Origin: DASWIG01 sp965371445
GTDB lineage: Bacteria > Acidobacteriota > Thermoanaerobaculia > Multivoradales > J023
Reading direction: 5' to 3'
NCBI GenBank assembly: GCA_965371445.1
Contig: CBDUYN010000022.1
Span: 20,568-84,567, forward strand
Length of the DNA stretch: 64,000 bases
The translations under genes and the position numbers were made by a program. Below are positions 18,257 to 26,471 of this stretch, in pieces. The notes beneath the pieces were generated by a model. The model did not search any database, was not told the origin of the DNA, and saw only the letters and a list, made by a program, of their open reading frames with translations. Position 1 is the first letter of the stretch. Every line of letters starts with the position of its first letter.

Positions 18257-18814
18257 TCAGGCGCCGAAGTAGCCCTCGTCATAGGGCGTGCGTACGCTCT
18301 CCGAGCAGCCCTGGACGACGTCCACGGTCAGGTAGCCGGTCACCACCGGCTCGTCGACCGCCGCCGCGTAGCAGAACCCGTCCATCGGCGCTCCGGTGAG
18401 CTTCTGGCGCAGCGTCGCCGGATCGAAGCCCGGCAGAGCGAGCGGCGAGCGACACCCCGGAGGCGGGTCGTCCTCCGGACCCGATGCCGGCGGCAGGCCC
18501 TCGAAGAGGATGCTGCGCAGGTCGATCGAGCGTAGCTCGTAGGCGCCCAGGTAGAGGTCGAAGTCAAGCACCGGGACCGCGCAGTTCGACCACAGGACCA
18601 CGTGGGTCAGATGGGGACGTGGCGAGAAGTCGTGGATCGAGATCAGCGTCGTCCGGCCGTCGCTGCCTTCGGCGTCGACTTCGAAGTAGGGGAAAAGGAG
18701 CGTCGCTCCGGGGCCGGAGCCGCCGCAGGCCCCGGACACGGGGGCCGCCAGGGCGAGAGCGCTCAGCGTGCCGGCGAACGCCCAGAGGGTGGCCTGTCGT
18801 CTCCAAGTTTTCAT
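18257..18814 (-). CDS. Secreted protein of unknown family, possibly 3'-truncated
   Basis: 185 residues from ATG 18814, with GGAGGA just upstream. A signal peptide (TLWAFAGTLSALALAAPVSG) leads to ATLLFPYFEVD, LTHVVLWSNCAVPVLDFDLYLGAY and GYLTVDVVQGC. These are marks of an exported family of unknown function in Thermoanaerobaculia-like genomes. As far as I recall, members continue well past the GYF where this one stops, so the gene may have lost its 3' part; that is inference. Confidence 0.65.
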   Translation of the reverse strand: MKTWRRQATLWAFAGTLSALALAAPVSGACGGSGPGATLLFPYFEVDAEGSDGRTTLISIHDFSPRPHLTHVVLWSNCAVPVLDFDLYLGAYELRSIDLRSILFEGLPPASGPEDDPPPGCRSPLALPGFDPATLRQKLTGAPMDGFCYAAAVDEPVVTGYLTVDVVQGCSESVRTPYDEGYFGA

Positions 18815-18889
18815 GAGGATTCCTCCGTTGTGAAAGGACGTGAGGGTTCTTCGTCTTCCGTGTCTTGTCACGTTCGAAGCGGCGCACCC

Positions 18890-19052
18890 TCTCCTTGCTT
18901 TCCATCAACTCCGGAGGCAGGACCTTGAGCGCCACGGGACGGCGCAAATCCTCGTCCTGGGCTTCGTAGACCTCGCCCATGCCGCCCGCGCCGAGCAGCT
19001 TGCGCACCCGGTAACGGCTGATCGAGCAACCTTGGGTAAGTGTTGAAGACAT
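18890..19052 (-). pseudogene. N-lobe stub of a Ser/Thr protein kinase
   Basis: From ATG 19052 the frame reads ISRYRVRKLLGAGGMGEVY (glycine loop) and VALKVLPPEL (catalytic Lys) and stops resembling a kinase after RVRRFERD, where the C-helix should begin. HRD and DFG regions are absent. The break leads straight into the ribosome-binding region of the secreted gene at 18814, so a deletion fused the two. Confidence 0.75.
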
Positions 19053-19236
19053 GCGAAGGTCCTGGTGTTCTAGCGAGGCTCCCCTGTGTCGGGGACCAGC
19101 CCGATGTCGCTGGATGACAGCATGCTACCAGCCTCGAGCTCGTGCAGGCCTGATAGCCAAAACACTTTTCGGCGTCAAACGTGTATTCAGAGAAGAAGGA
19201 CCGATTCTTGGAATTGACACGACGAGGTAGACGACG

Positions 19237-19721
19237 ATGGAAGCTCTCTGGCAGGACCTCCGGTTGGGCCTTCGGGTGCTGGCCCAAAAGCCCGTGTTCA
19301 CGGCCGTGGCCGTTCTGACCCTGGCGCTCGGTATCGGCGCCAATGCGGCGATCTTCTCGGTCGTCAACGCCGTCTTGCTAAAGCCCCTCCCCTTCGAGAA
19401 TCCCGACGAGCTGGTCCTGGTCTGGGAGACCCACCACGGAAAGGGGCTTCCCCTGATGTACGCGTCGCCTCCCAACTACGCCGATTGGCGCTCGCGCAAC
19501 CAGGTCTTCGACGACGTCGCGGTCTTCCGTCCCCGGAAGTACTGTCCTGGCGCTTTTTCTGACGCGCTATCTGGAGACGCTGCTTCGGCGTCACGGCCAC
19601 GGATCCGGCGACGCTCGCCGTGATCTGCGCCGTGCTGCTGCTGACGGCGGCGCTGGCGTGCTTCGTCCCGGCGTGGCGCGCCAGGGGCGTAGATCCTCTG
19701 GAAGCGTTGCGTCACGAGTAG
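19237..19721 (+). pseudogene. ADOP/MacB-type ABC permease, internally deleted
   Basis: The 5' part encodes the start of an acidobacterial duplicated orphan permease: MEALWQDLRLGLRVL, the first TM (VAVLTLALGIGANAAIFSVVNAVLL), PLPFENPDELVLVWE and SPPNYADWR. At about 19540 it jumps to the extreme 3' part, LTRYLETLL then, after a frame change, TATDPATLAVICAVLLLTAAL and DPLEALRHE ending at 19721. Roughly 650-700 residues are missing. Such permeases normally have about 800 residues. Confidence 0.85.
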
Positions 19722-19952
19722 GGGCGTTCACCTGCCGCGCTCAGGCCGCCGGGGGAGCTGAAACGGGAGAGCTTCGGCGGACGGGCATTCGAGCCCGTTT
19801 CGGCTATACTCCGCGCCTATGTCCGTCAGCGACCGCTCAGGCCGTCGGCAAAACGAAGCTGGTCAGGGTGGATCGATCGGGTCAACGACGGATGGTCGTG
19901 GGGAACGGGCGCCGACGTCGCCGGGCCCCTGAGGCGAGCAAAGGAGGCGAAT

Positions 19953-21548
19953 GTGAGAAGTCGAAGCGAAGCGAGGTTTCAGAATCCGTTGGACGTAGTT
20001 TCGGCGGCGGTTCTGCTGCTCGTCCTGACATCTTGCGGCGGTGGGGAGCCGGCCGCCGAGGCGCCGGCCGCACCCGGTGCCGCCCAGGCGGCGGAAATCG
20101 ATATCGCAGGCCTCAACGGGCCGCGCGGAATCCGGGTCAACCAACCGGAGGCGCAATCCGGCTACACGTTGTTCGCACCGATCCTCTCGGATACTACCTA
20201 TCTGATCGACAACGCGGGGCAGGTCGTGCATGCCTGGAAAGCGGTTTTCGCGCCAGGGGGTGGCATCTACCTGCTTGAGAACGGCAACCTCTTGCGCCCG
20301 GCGCGCGAGCCCGAAGTCAAGAGGTTCTCCGGCGGTGGCCAGGGCGGCAGGATCCAGGAGCTCACCTGGGACGGCGAGGTGGTGTGGGACTTCCTGTTTG
20401 CCAGCGACGAGCACCTGCAGCATCACGACGTCGAGGTTCTGCCGAACGGCAATGTCCTGGCCATCGCCTGGGAGCACAAGAGCGCCGACGAAGTCCGCCG
20501 GGCCGGCCGATTTCCGACCAAAGTGCCGGCGGCCGGCCTGTGGCCGGACCTGGTGGTCGAGATCGAGCCCCAGCGGCCGAACGGCGGACGGATCGTCTGG
20601 GAGTGGCACGCCTGGGACCACCTCGTGCAGAACCACAACAAGAGGTTGCCCAGCTACGCCGAGCCCTCGGAGAGGCCGGGCCGAATCGACATCAACGCGG
20701 GCCTCCCTCCGGAGACGAGCCCGGAAGAGCTCGAGAAGTTGAAGGCCCTCGGGTACGTCTCTTCCGACACGACGCAAGAGGACCTCCGATCCGACCTCTT
20801 TCACACCAACTCGGTCGATTACAACGCCGAGCTCGACCAGATCGTCCTCAGCGTACCGCGTTACAACGAGATCTGGATCATCGATCACAGCACCACCACC
20901 GAGGAAGCCGCGGGCAGCAGCGGGGGCCGCTGGGGACGGGGAGGCGATCTGTTGTATCGCTGGGGGAATCCGGCCGCCTACGGCCGCGGCGACGAGAGCT
21001 CCCAACGTTTGTTCTCCCAACACGACGTGCGCTGGATTCCCGACGGGCGTCCGGGAGCCGGCAACTTGACGGTGTTCAGCAACCGCATGGGCGATGACTC
21101 GGGGCGGTTCTCGGCGGTCTACGAGATCGTGCCGCCGGTGGCAACCGACGGGCGCTACCTCGTCCCTCAGGAAGGCCCTTTCGGCCCGGCGGAACCGGTC
21201 TGGTCGTACCGGGGAACCGGTGAGAGATTCTTCTACGCCCCGTTCGTTTCAGGCGCCGAGCGCCAGCCCAACGGCAACACGCTCATCTGCTCCGGGGCCC
21301 AGGGTCGCTTCTTCGAAGTCACACCCGACGGTGAGATCGTCTGGGAGTTCTGGGACCCGAGGCAGGGCCAGGTCCGCCTGCCGGACGGCTCGCCGCCCCA
21401 ACCGGTGAACGAGTTCACCCACGCCGTGTTTCGCGTCACCAGAATCTTGCCGAACCACCCGGCTCTACGCGGCCGCGAGCTGCAGCCACTCGACCCGCAG
21501 CCACCCATCGAGGTTGCGTACGAGGGCGCCGACGGATCTTCGGGGTAG
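19953..21548 (+). CDS. ASST-like (arylsulfotransferase family) lipoprotein
   Basis: 531 residues. The start is GTG 19953 with AAGGAGG at 19941-19947; the ATG two bases earlier is followed at once by TGA. A lipobox (LTSC, Cys28) follows a hydrophobic stretch. The body is a beta-propeller of the arylsulfotransferase family: YLIDNAGQVVHAW, LLENGNLL, VEVLPNGNVL, HTNSVDYNAELDQIV, GNTLICSGAQGRFFEVTPDGEIVWEF. Whether it transfers sulfate or only binds ligand cannot be told here. Confidence 0.82.
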   Translation: MRSRSEARFQNPLDVVSAAVLLLVLTSCGGGEPAAEAPAAPGAAQAAEIDIAGLNGPRGIRVNQPEAQSGYTLFAPILSDTTYLIDNAGQVVHAWKAVFAPGGGIYLLENGNLLRPAREPEVKRFSGGGQGGRIQELTWDGEVVWDFLFASDEHLQHHDVEVLPNGNVLAIAWEHKSADEVRRAGRFPTKVPAAGLWPDLVVEIEPQRPNGGRIVWEWHAWDHLVQNHNKRLPSYAEPSERPGRIDINAGLPPETSPEELEKLKALGYVSSDTTQEDLRSDLFHTNSVDYNAELDQIVLSVPRYNEIWIIDHSTTTEEAAGSSGGRWGRGGDLLYRWGNPAAYGRGDESSQRLFSQHDVRWIPDGRPGAGNLTVFSNRMGDDSGRFSAVYEIVPPVATDGRYLVPQEGPFGPAEPVWSYRGTGERFFYAPFVSGAERQPNGNTLICSGAQGRFFEVTPDGEIVWEFWDPRQGQVRLPDGSPPQPVNEFTHAVFRVTRILPNHPALRGRELQPLDPQPPIEVAYEGADGSSG

Positions 21549-21838
21549 TCGCGGAAGGCGACAGGAGAGAGACCAAGCATCGCCATACCGTCGGCTGGCT
21601 GAGTGCTTCTACGGCCTCGGCCAGGAAGATCTGCGTCCAGCCCTGTGCTATCTCGTCATTTTAGCCTGCCAACGGCCCATTGAACGCCGCCAGAAGGGAC
21701 ATCATGACCAAACCTCGCTCAATCTCGTCGCTTGGTCGGTCGCCACGCTCGTGGAGCCCGCTTCCGCAGCACGCAGAGCGGTTCTCCGTACGCCAAACCG
21801 GTCGTAAACCGCTGAAAACAAAGGACTTCTAAACGGGT

Positions 21839-21906
21839 GGCACCTCAGGAGGGGCACCTCGGACTTGTGAAACACTTGGCACCTCAAGAGGGGCACCTCA
21901 AGAGGG
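21839..21906. repeat. GGCACCTC interspersed repeat cluster
   Basis: The motif GCACCTC recurs four times with intervening GAGGGG boxes. It can form CCTC/GAGG stems and resembles in kind the array at 17972. It sits in a 420-bp gap (21549-21968) in which I find no gene, directly upstream of the promoter of the BNR protein gene. Confidence 0.75.
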
Positions 21907-21933
21907 CCTCGCGGTTGCGAAGCTCGCTCCTGT

Positions 21934-21962
21934 TTGCATTCCCATACGATTTTGTGTATGAT
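21934..21962 (+). promoter_or_regulatory. Sigma-70-type promoter, possibly leaderless
   Basis: TTGCAT (21934-21939), a 17-bp spacer and TATGAT (21957-21962). The inverted pair CATAC...GTATG (21943-21947, 21956-21960) overlaps it and could be an operator. A transcript starting about 7 bp after the -10 would begin at or beside the proposed GTG start at 21969. Confidence 0.55.
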
Positions 21963-21968
21963 AGCATC

Positions 21969-24239
21969 GTGCGACGAATCGTCCTCGACATCAACGTCTT
22001 GACCGCGACGCTGGCTTGCCTTGCCGTCTGGCTTGCCACCGCCGCGACTGCCAGCGTCCACGAGTGGAAGCCCTTCGCCCCCACCGTCGCCCACGTCCAC
22101 GACCTGGCGATCGATCCACAAGGTCCCTGGAAGGTCTACGCCACGACCCCGGACGGGTTGCTCCTGACCAACGACGGCGGGGCGACCTGGAGCCGCACCG
22201 AAGAGGCCGGCATCCCCTTTAGAGAGAACGATCGCTTCGTCGTGGCGATCGATCCTCAGGACCCCTTGACCGTCTACGCCGTCACCTCCTGCGAGCTCTC
22301 GAAGAGCGTCGATGGCGGCCACTCCTGGAGCCGCATCCCGTTGGCCGACTTCGAGACCTGCGCCATCACCGATCTCACGATCGACCCCCAGCGCCCCACC
22401 ACCCTCTATGCCACGAACGATTACGGCGGCACAGGGCGACACGCCGAAGGCACGATCCAGAAGAGCGAGGACGCAGGCACCGTCTGGACGGACATCAGCG
22501 ACGGGATCTGGGCCGCGGCCTTCTACGCTGTCGTGGTCGATCCGAGCCAGTCCTCCACCCTCTACGCCGGCACCTCGGCCGGCGTGTGGAAGAGCGTCGA
22601 CGGCGGCGCGTCCTGGAGCGAAGCCCGGACAGGCTTACCCCGCCGGGGGAGCGTGTTCGCCCTGGCGATCGATTCCCGCCGTCCGTCGACTCTCTACGCG
22701 GGGAGCGACGACGGCGTCTACAAGAGCAGCGACGGCGGGCTTTCCTGGGAGAGCTCCCCCCAGGCCGAATTGGGCGCGCCGGTCGACCTCCTGCGGATCG
22801 CCCCCGACGATCCCGACGTCGTTTATGCCGGCACCCGCACCCGGGGAATCCACAAGAGCCGCGACGGCGGGCACACTTGGACAGCGATCACGCGCCGCGC
22901 GGGCCGCCGCCGGGTGAAGGCCCTGGCGCTTCATCCCCGCGATCCCGCGATCGTCTATGCCGGCAACCACGGGGCCGGGATGCTCAAGAGCCTCGACGGC
23001 GGCGACAGCTGGCGAGTCGTCGAGACCGGGACCAGGCGCCGTGCCACACTTCTCGCCCTGGCGATCGGGCAGCGTTTCGCCACCACCTTCTACGCCGGGA
23101 CCCGCAACGCCGGAGTCTTCAAGAGTGACGACGAGGGACGCACCTGGTACCCCGCAAGCCTCGGCCTTGAAGCCGACGAGGTCACCGTGCTGACGATCGA
23201 CCTCGGCCGGCCCGCGATCGTCTACGCCGGCACTTACGGTGACGGTGTGTGGCACTCTCAAAACGGCGGCCGCTCCTGGAGCCCCTCTTCCCGGGGTCTG
23301 CGAAGGGCCGAGATCGTCGCTCTGGTGATCGATCCCGACGTGCCCGACTCCGTCTACGCAGCGACCGACCGGGGCCTCTACATAAGCGCCAACGGTGGGA
23401 GATCCTGGTCGCGAAAAGCATTCCCCGAAGAGTGGGTGTGGGCGTTCGCGATCTCTCCGCACAGATCGTCGATCCTCTATGCCAGCACCTACGAGGACCT
23501 CTACAGGAGCACGGATCGGGGCCGCACCTGGCAGAGGATCGGGCACGACAGCCTGCCCGACAGTGGCATCCACGCTGTGGCGCCCGATCCGCGTCGGCCC
23601 GGTGTCGTCTACGCCGGCACCCTTGAGGGTGTCTACAAGAGCGTCGACGAGGGCCGCACCTGGATTCACGCCTGCGAGGCGTGCCGTGCCATCTACCAGG
23701 TAATCGTCGATCCCCGGTCTCCGTCGCGCGTCTACGCCCGGGGCTACGACACGATCTTCGAGAGCCTCGATGGTGGCGGATCCTGGAGCGGCTTCGAGGG
23801 CCGGCCGGGAAACTCTGCGCGAACCCTGGTGCTTCATCCCTGGAGTCCGTCCACCATCTACCAGGGGGGGGACCAGCTGAGCCGTCCCCGTTGCGGCGAG
23901 ACGGCCCTCTGCTTCCACCAGGAGCGTTTCACGGTCGAGGTGGTGTGGCGCGACGGCCGCGGCGGCACGGGCCTGGGCCGGCCGGCGCCAGCCTGGTCGC
24001 ACGACTCGGGCGTCCTTTGGTTTTTCGACGAGGAAAACTGGGAGATGCTCGTCAAGGTGCTCGACGGCTGCGGCATCAACGACCGTTTCTGGGTCTTCGC
24101 CGCGGCGAGCACCGACGTCGAGTACGGTCTGCGCGTCACCGACACGCTGAGCGGCTACGTGAAAAGCTATTTCAATCCCCTGGGCCGCGCTGCCGCCGCC
24201 CTGACCGACACTGCCGCTTTCGCCACCTGCTCACGATAA
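21969..24239 (+). CDS. Secreted BNR/sortilin-type repeat propeller with C-terminal domain
   Basis: About 756 residues if started at GTG 21969, which opens into a signal-like segment (LTATLACLAVWLATAATAS). The body is some thirteen repeats of the type STLYAGTSAGVWKSVDGGASW, a sialidase/VPS10-like asp-box propeller. The last 115 residues (CGETALCFHQERF ... AFATC) match the terminal domain of the sugar dehydrogenase-like protein at 7250-9142. Longer starts within the upstream repeat region are possible but less likely. Confidence 0.8.
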   Translation: MRRIVLDINVLTATLACLAVWLATAATASVHEWKPFAPTVAHVHDLAIDPQGPWKVYATTPDGLLLTNDGGATWSRTEEAGIPFRENDRFVVAIDPQDPLTVYAVTSCELSKSVDGGHSWSRIPLADFETCAITDLTIDPQRPTTLYATNDYGGTGRHAEGTIQKSEDAGTVWTDISDGIWAAAFYAVVVDPSQSSTLYAGTSAGVWKSVDGGASWSEARTGLPRRGSVFALAIDSRRPSTLYAGSDDGVYKSSDGGLSWESSPQAELGAPVDLLRIAPDDPDVVYAGTRTRGIHKSRDGGHTWTAITRRAGRRRVKALALHPRDPAIVYAGNHGAGMLKSLDGGDSWRVVETGTRRRATLLALAIGQRFATTFYAGTRNAGVFKSDDEGRTWYPASLGLEADEVTVLTIDLGRPAIVYAGTYGDGVWHSQNGGRSWSPSSRGLRRAEIVALVIDPDVPDSVYAATDRGLYISANGGRSWSRKAFPEEWVWAFAISPHRSSILYASTYEDLYRSTDRGRTWQRIGHDSLPDSGIHAVAPDPRRPGVVYAGTLEGVYKSVDEGRTWIHACEACRAIYQVIVDPRSPSRVYARGYDTIFESLDGGGSWSGFEGRPGNSARTLVLHPWSPSTIYQGGDQLSRPRCGETALCFHQERFTVEVVWRDGRGGTGLGRPAPAWSHDSGVLWFFDEENWEMLVKVLDGCGINDRFWVFAAASTDVEYGLRVTDTLSGYVKSYFNPLGRAAAALTDTAAFATCSR

Positions 24240-24392
24240 GCCGGACGTGGCCGGGTGCCGAGGTGGGGGGCACCCCGCCCGGCCCGGTCCACCTGTATCG
24301 CCGCCGTATCGGCTGCCCCAACCCCCCCGGTCGGTCCACCCCTAAGGCGGAATCGGCGCCGCCGAGAGGGCGATTCACGTTTTGCGAGTTTC

Positions 24393-24408
24393 TACCGACC
24401 AGTCGGTA
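24393..24408. promoter_or_regulatory. Orphan TetR-type operator palindrome
   Basis: TACCGACCAGTCGGTA, seven-base arms around a two-base centre, matching the common operator form of TetR/AcrR-family repressors. It lies between two convergent genes with no regulator or efflux gene next to it. The rest of 24240-24491 shows nothing else. Confidence 0.5.
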
Positions 24409-24491
24409 AAGTTTGCAGGCCGGAAGGGCCTGGAAGCGTTGCGAAAGCGTCCTGCAGCAGCCGTGGGGGAACGGGAAGGTCCATGCGCTGG

Positions 24492-25118
24492 TTAGACGGA
24501 TTCGCCCCCGTCAATGTGTCCTTTCTCAATCGTGAAACGCATGATCGGTCGCGTGTTTGAACGCCGTAGTACTTCCCGAAATCCCGCCTTCCTGAATGCC
24601 GATGGGGTTCCGGTCCAGACGAACGGATCCGGAGTGTGCTCCATGGTCGGCTCGGTGGGATAACCCTCGACAATCGTTGCGCCGCGCTTGGCGGCAAACT
24701 CAACGGCCGCCTTCAGCATGGAGATAGAGATCCCTTTCCGCCGGTACGGCTTCAGGACGAACAAGCACGAAATCGACCAGACCGGCACGTCATCAATGGG
24801 TTGGAGCACCCTGGAACGCTCCAAGAAGGTATACGTTTCGCGTGGCGCCACCGCGCACCAAGCGATCGGCTGCTTTCCCAGGTAGCCCAACACTCCCGGT
24901 CTCTCTCCCGCCGTCACGATCTTCTTGAAAGCGCGCTTGTTCCGAGCACCTTTGCCGGCAACCCAGTCCTTGTTTCGCAACCGCCATGCCATGCACCAGC
25001 ACCCTCCGCAGGCGCCGCGTTCTCCGAAAAGCGTTTCTATGTTCGACCACCGCAAAGCCGTGGCCGGGTGAAACTTCAAGCTGGATAAGATCGTGGATCT
25101 CTTGACCATGTTGCTCAT
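24492..25118 (-). CDS. GNAT-family N-acetyltransferase
   Basis: About 208 residues from ATG 25118; in-frame ATGs at 25148 and 25109 are alternatives. It begins with a conserved GERGACGGCWCMAWRL segment found in a GNAT subfamily. The acetyl-CoA-binding region is SCLFVLKPYRRKGIS (motif A, about 130-145), followed by LLKAAVEFAAKRGATIVEGYP-like motif B and a late GFREVLRRS. Substrate unknown. It converges on the BNR gene. Confidence 0.82.
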   Translation of the reverse strand: MSNMVKRSTILSSLKFHPATALRWSNIETLFGERGACGGCWCMAWRLRNKDWVAGKGARNKRAFKKIVTAGERPGVLGYLGKQPIAWCAVAPRETYTFLERSRVLQPIDDVPVWSISCLFVLKPYRRKGISISMLKAAVEFAAKRGATIVEGYPTEPTMEHTPDPFVWTGTPSAFRKAGFREVLRRSNTRPIMRFTIEKGHIDGGESV

Positions 25119-25239
25119 ACGAGTGTGGTTATCCGCACTAACCGTCATGCATCAGGGGCTCGGGAACCACCGTCTTCTGGTGTCGGAAGGTCTCGGTGCT
25201 GTGCTCATGGCTATGTGGATAGTAGTGAGCCACTTGCCG

Positions 25240-26406
25240 TCAGTCGTCGTCGAGGGGCTCGACGTCCTCCTGCAGGCGTTGGAGAGCGACGGCGCGGATC
25301 TTGGGCGATAGCGGATACGAGTCGCTCCCGGCATGGACGACGACGATCTCGTCGAGCTTCAGGCTCTCGTACGCCGTATGCATCGAGCGCGTGGTGCCAG
25401 GGCTCGTTGTCAGCTTGACCTCGAACCCTCGGCTGTCGCCACCCCGCCGGATCAGGAGGTCGAGCTCGGCCCCGGTGTGAACGCCCCAGAAGAAGCACTC
25501 TTCGGGCCGCGCCCCGAGGTGGTCGACGACGGCCTGGATCACGAACCCCTCCCACGAGGCCCCCCGCTTGGGATGACTGAGGAGGTCGTCTCGGGAGCGT
25601 ATGCCGAGAAGCGCATGGAGCAGACCGCTGTCGGTGAGGTAGATCTTGGGCGACTTCACCTGCCGCTTGGCGAGGTTCTCGAACCAGGGATTCAGCCGCC
25701 GCGCCATGAAGGTCGAGCACAGCGTGTCGAGGTAGCCCTTCACGGTCTTCTGGGTGACGCCGAAGGCACGGCCGAGCTCGGAGGCGTTCCAGTGGTCTCC
25801 GTGGTAGGAGGCCATCATCGACCAGAACCGGCGCAGGGTGGCCGCCGGCAGCCGGATGCCGAGATCCGAGAGGTCGCGCTCCAGGTAGGTGCGGATGAAC
25901 TGCTCCCGCCAGCGCCTCGACGCACCCTCCGACGCGGCGAGGTAGGATCGGGGGAAACCGCCACGGAGCCACAGTCGCTTCAGCGCATCCTGACCGAGCT
26001 CGCCCAGCGAGAGCCCACCGAGCTCGTGATAGGCGATCCGCCCGGCCAACGACTCGGAGCTTTGCCGCAGAAGCTCCGGGGAGGCGCTGCCCAGGACCAG
26101 GAAACGGGCGGGGACGTCGTCGCGGTCGACCAGGACCCGCAACGTCGGAAAAAGCTCCGGCCGCAACTGGACCTCGTCGAGGATGACGAGACCCTTCAAC
26201 CCCTCGAGGGCGAAGAGCGGGTCCTGCAGGCGTCCCAGATCCCGTGAGCTCTCCAGGTCGAAGTAGGTCACCGGCCCCTCGACGGACGCTGCGAGCTGGC
26301 GTGCCAGCGTCGTCTTGCCCACCTGCCGGGCCCCGATCAGGCCGACGACGGGGAACTCCGCGAGCAGCGCCTGGAGGTGTCTGAGGTGGGTGTCGCGCTC
26401 GATCAC
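25240..26406 (-). CDS. AAA_14/DUF4143 ATPase
   Basis: A 388-residue P-loop ATPase. Walker A is GARQVGKTT (25-33) and Walker B is VILDEVQ. A DUF4143 domain follows in the C-terminal half, with IYLTDSGLLHALLG and FEVKLTTSP, the latter resembling a restriction-endonuclease-like core with a conserved Glu and Lys. Stand-alone proteins of this type are common mobile accessory genes of unknown role. A 10-bp inverted repeat just upstream may be its operator. Confidence 0.88.
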   Translation of the reverse strand: MIERDTHLRHLQALLAEFPVVGLIGARQVGKTTLARQLAASVEGPVTYFDLESSRDLGRLQDPLFALEGLKGLVILDEVQLRPELFPTLRVLVDRDDVPARFLVLGSASPELLRQSSESLAGRIAYHELGGLSLGELGQDALKRLWLRGGFPRSYLAASEGASRRWREQFIRTYLERDLSDLGIRLPAATLRRFWSMMASYHGDHWNASELGRAFGVTQKTVKGYLDTLCSTFMARRLNPWFENLAKRQVKSPKIYLTDSGLLHALLGIRSRDDLLSHPKRGASWEGFVIQAVVDHLGARPEECFFWGVHTGAELDLLIRRGGDSRGFEVKLTTSPGTTRSMHTAYESLKLDEIVVVHAGSDSYPLSPKIRAVALQRLQEDVEPLDDD

Positions 26407-26418
26407 GGGAGGATTTTA

Positions 26419-26455
26419 CCATGAAAATTGGGAGACGAGATCCTGATTTTCATGG
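26419..26455. promoter_or_regulatory. 10-bp inverted repeat upstream of the AAA_14 gene
   Basis: CCATGAAAAT (26419-26428) and its exact complement ATTTTCATGG (26446-26455), 17 bases apart, lie 13 bp before the ATPase start. The AT-rich arms contrast with the GC-rich surroundings, which suggests an operator for autoregulation. Confidence 0.5.
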
Positions 26456-26471
26456 AAAAATCTCCCTCCGG

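Noticed and set aside
17610..18272. 220-codon frame spanning the tandem repeat
   Set aside because: Crosses the DUF2335 gene in another frame and the repeat array. Only its last part (18085-18230) looks coding-like, with no start or family, so it is noted but not called.
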